From NCBI GenBank assembly GCA_946495905.1, contig CAMMEP010000019.1, forward strand, positions 1-22,977: DNA of 22,977 bases. Direction: 5' to 3'. Shown here one piece after another: positions 22,001 through 22,977 of this stretch. A program made the translations under genes and the position numbers. Under the pieces are notes generated by a model that saw only the letters and a program-made list of their open reading frames with translations, did no database searches and was not told the DNA's origin. The stretch comes from an uncultured Clostridium sp. Lineage in GTDB: Bacteria; Bacillota; Clostridia; TANB77; CAG-508. Numbering within the stretch: position 1 is the first letter of the stretch; the number at the start of each line of letters is the position of its first letter.

Positions 22001-22977
22001 ATGCAAGTTTCAGAATTCAATTATGATTTACCAGAAGAATTAATAGCACAAGTGCCAATAGAAAAAAGAGATGAATCAAGATTAATGGTATTAAATAGAG
22101 AAAAGCAAACGATAGAGCATAAGACTTTTAAAGATATTATTGAGTATTTAGAACCAGGGGATTGTTTAGTAAGAAATAATACAAAAGTAATTCCAGCTCG
22201 TATTTATGGAAAAAAAGAAACAGGAGCTAATGTAGAATTTTTATTGCTAAATAATATTGAAGGAGATATATGGGAAACTATTGTAAGACCAGGAAATAAA
22301 CTTCATGTAGGAACAAAGGTAATCTTTGGAGACGGAATATTAAAAGCAGAAATCTTAGAAATTATGCCTGGCGGTACAAGAAAAGTAAAGTTTTCTTATA
22401 ATGGAATATTTAACGAAATATTAGATAAAATAGGACTTATGCCACTTCCACCATATATTCACGAGGAATTAAAGGAAAAAGATAGATACCAAACAGTTTA
22501 TGCAAAATATGATGGCTCTGCAGCAGCACCAACAGCGGGATTGCACTTTACACCAGAACTATTACAAAAAATAGCAGAAAAAGGAGTAGAAATTGCAAAT
22601 GTAACATTGCATGTGGGAATAGGAACTTTTAGACCTGTAAAAGAAGAAAAAGTAGAAGACCATGAAATGCATTCCGAACATTTCTATATCAAACAAGAAG
22701 ATGTAGATAAAATTAATAATGCAAAGAAGAACGGAAAAAGAGTAATTGCAGTAGGAACAACTTCTTGTAGAGTATTAGAAACTATTGCAGATGAACACGG
22801 AATGGTAAAAGAAACCGAAGGAGATACCCAGATATTTATTTATCCAGGCTATCATTTCAAATGTCTTGATGGATTAATTACCAACTTTCACTTACCACAA
22901 TCTACGTTACTTATGCTTGTATCTGCTTTAGCAGGAAAAGACTACATATTAAAAGCATATAATGAAGCGGTAAAGGA
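22001..22977 (+). CDS. queA: QueA, S-adenosylmethionine:tRNA ribosyltransferase-isomerase (cut by window end)
   Basis: Transfers and isomerises the ribosyl part of SAM onto preQ1 at position 34 of tRNAs for Asp, Asn, His and Tyr, making epoxyqueuosine. 325 codons are present; the family is about 340 aa, so only the last few residues are missing beyond the window. Recognisable stretches are MQVSEFNYDLPEELIAQVP, DCLVRNNTKVIPARIYG, AAAPTAGLHFTPELL, VGIGTFRPVKEE and the C-terminal ITNFHLPQSTLLMLVSALAG. The ATG follows AAAAGAGG. No promoter is obvious in the short gap after the inverted-repeat element. The tRNA-His earlier in the window is a G34 tRNA that this pathway would modify. Confidence 0.97.
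   Translation, partial: MQVSEFNYDLPEELIAQVPIEKRDESRLMVLNREKQTIEHKTFKDIIEYLEPGDCLVRNNTKVIPARIYGKKETGANVEFLLLNNIEGDIWETIVRPGNKLHVGTKVIFGDGILKAEILEIMPGGTRKVKFSYNGIFNEILDKIGLMPLPPYIHEELKEKDRYQTVYAKYDGSAAAPTAGLHFTPELLQKIAEKGVEIANVTLHVGIGTFRPVKEEKVEDHEMHSEHFYIKQEDVDKINNAKKNGKRVIAVGTTSCRVLETIADEHGMVKETEGDTQIFIYPGYHFKCLDGLITNFHLPQSTLLMLVSALAGKDYILKAYNEAVK

Overview
The window is low-GC DNA from a spore-forming Firmicute, most likely an anaerobic and possibly gut-associated Clostridia member. The evidence is AT-rich codon use, strong GGAGG-type ribosome binding sites, sigma-A promoters with 17-bp spacers, a spoVAC-spoVAD-spoVAE cluster, a T-box leader before ileS, an infC-rpmI-rplT operon with a probable L20-type leader, and sortase surface proteins. 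No phage, transposase, CRISPR or plasmid gene is visible.

Layout. 1-2450: alaS (a short form) and a HIT-family hydrolase. 2550-3680: sortase, then tRNA-His and tRNA-Gln with their own promoter and terminator. 3700-6600: a two-gene peptidoglycan operon resembling MurL (glycopeptidyl-glutamate epimerase) and MurD2 (L-glutamate-adding ligase). 6600-8550 (minus strand): a 50-codon small ORF and a von Willebrand A surface protein with an IPQTG sorting signal, a plausible sortase substrate. 8550-12040: long hairpin elements, ylmH, a membrane-anchored protein, folD and dprA. 12040-13590: leader, infC (probable ATA start), rpmI and rplT. 13590-14250: HAD nucleotidase-like gene. 14250-16960 (minus strand): spoVAC-AD-AE, dodecin and rpmB. 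17000-20400: Ile T-box and ileS. 20427-21765: membrane-anchored HExxH protein. 22001-end: queA, cut by the window edge.

The most unusual observation is translational. Two genes, folD and the HExxH protein, are each split by exactly one extra base, and both breaks have the form NTT CGG (GTT CGG T and CTT CGG A). In a manual scan of about 6,300 codons I found no other in-frame CGG, although CGT, CGC and CGA are used. Elsewhere TTCGG is read normally as part of a TCG serine codon. This suggests that CGG is unassigned or very poorly decoded here and triggers +1 frameshifting, in the manner of the RF2 site (CUU UGA C) or Ty1 (CUU AGG C). Two coincidental indels or assembly errors remain possible.

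The second theme is intergenic palindromic elements: three GGGGAC REP-like units directly after stop codons, a CCGGCCCCC family in two places, two hairpins with AACTYAGG ends, and a 126-bp inverted-repeat insertion between the T-box and ileS.
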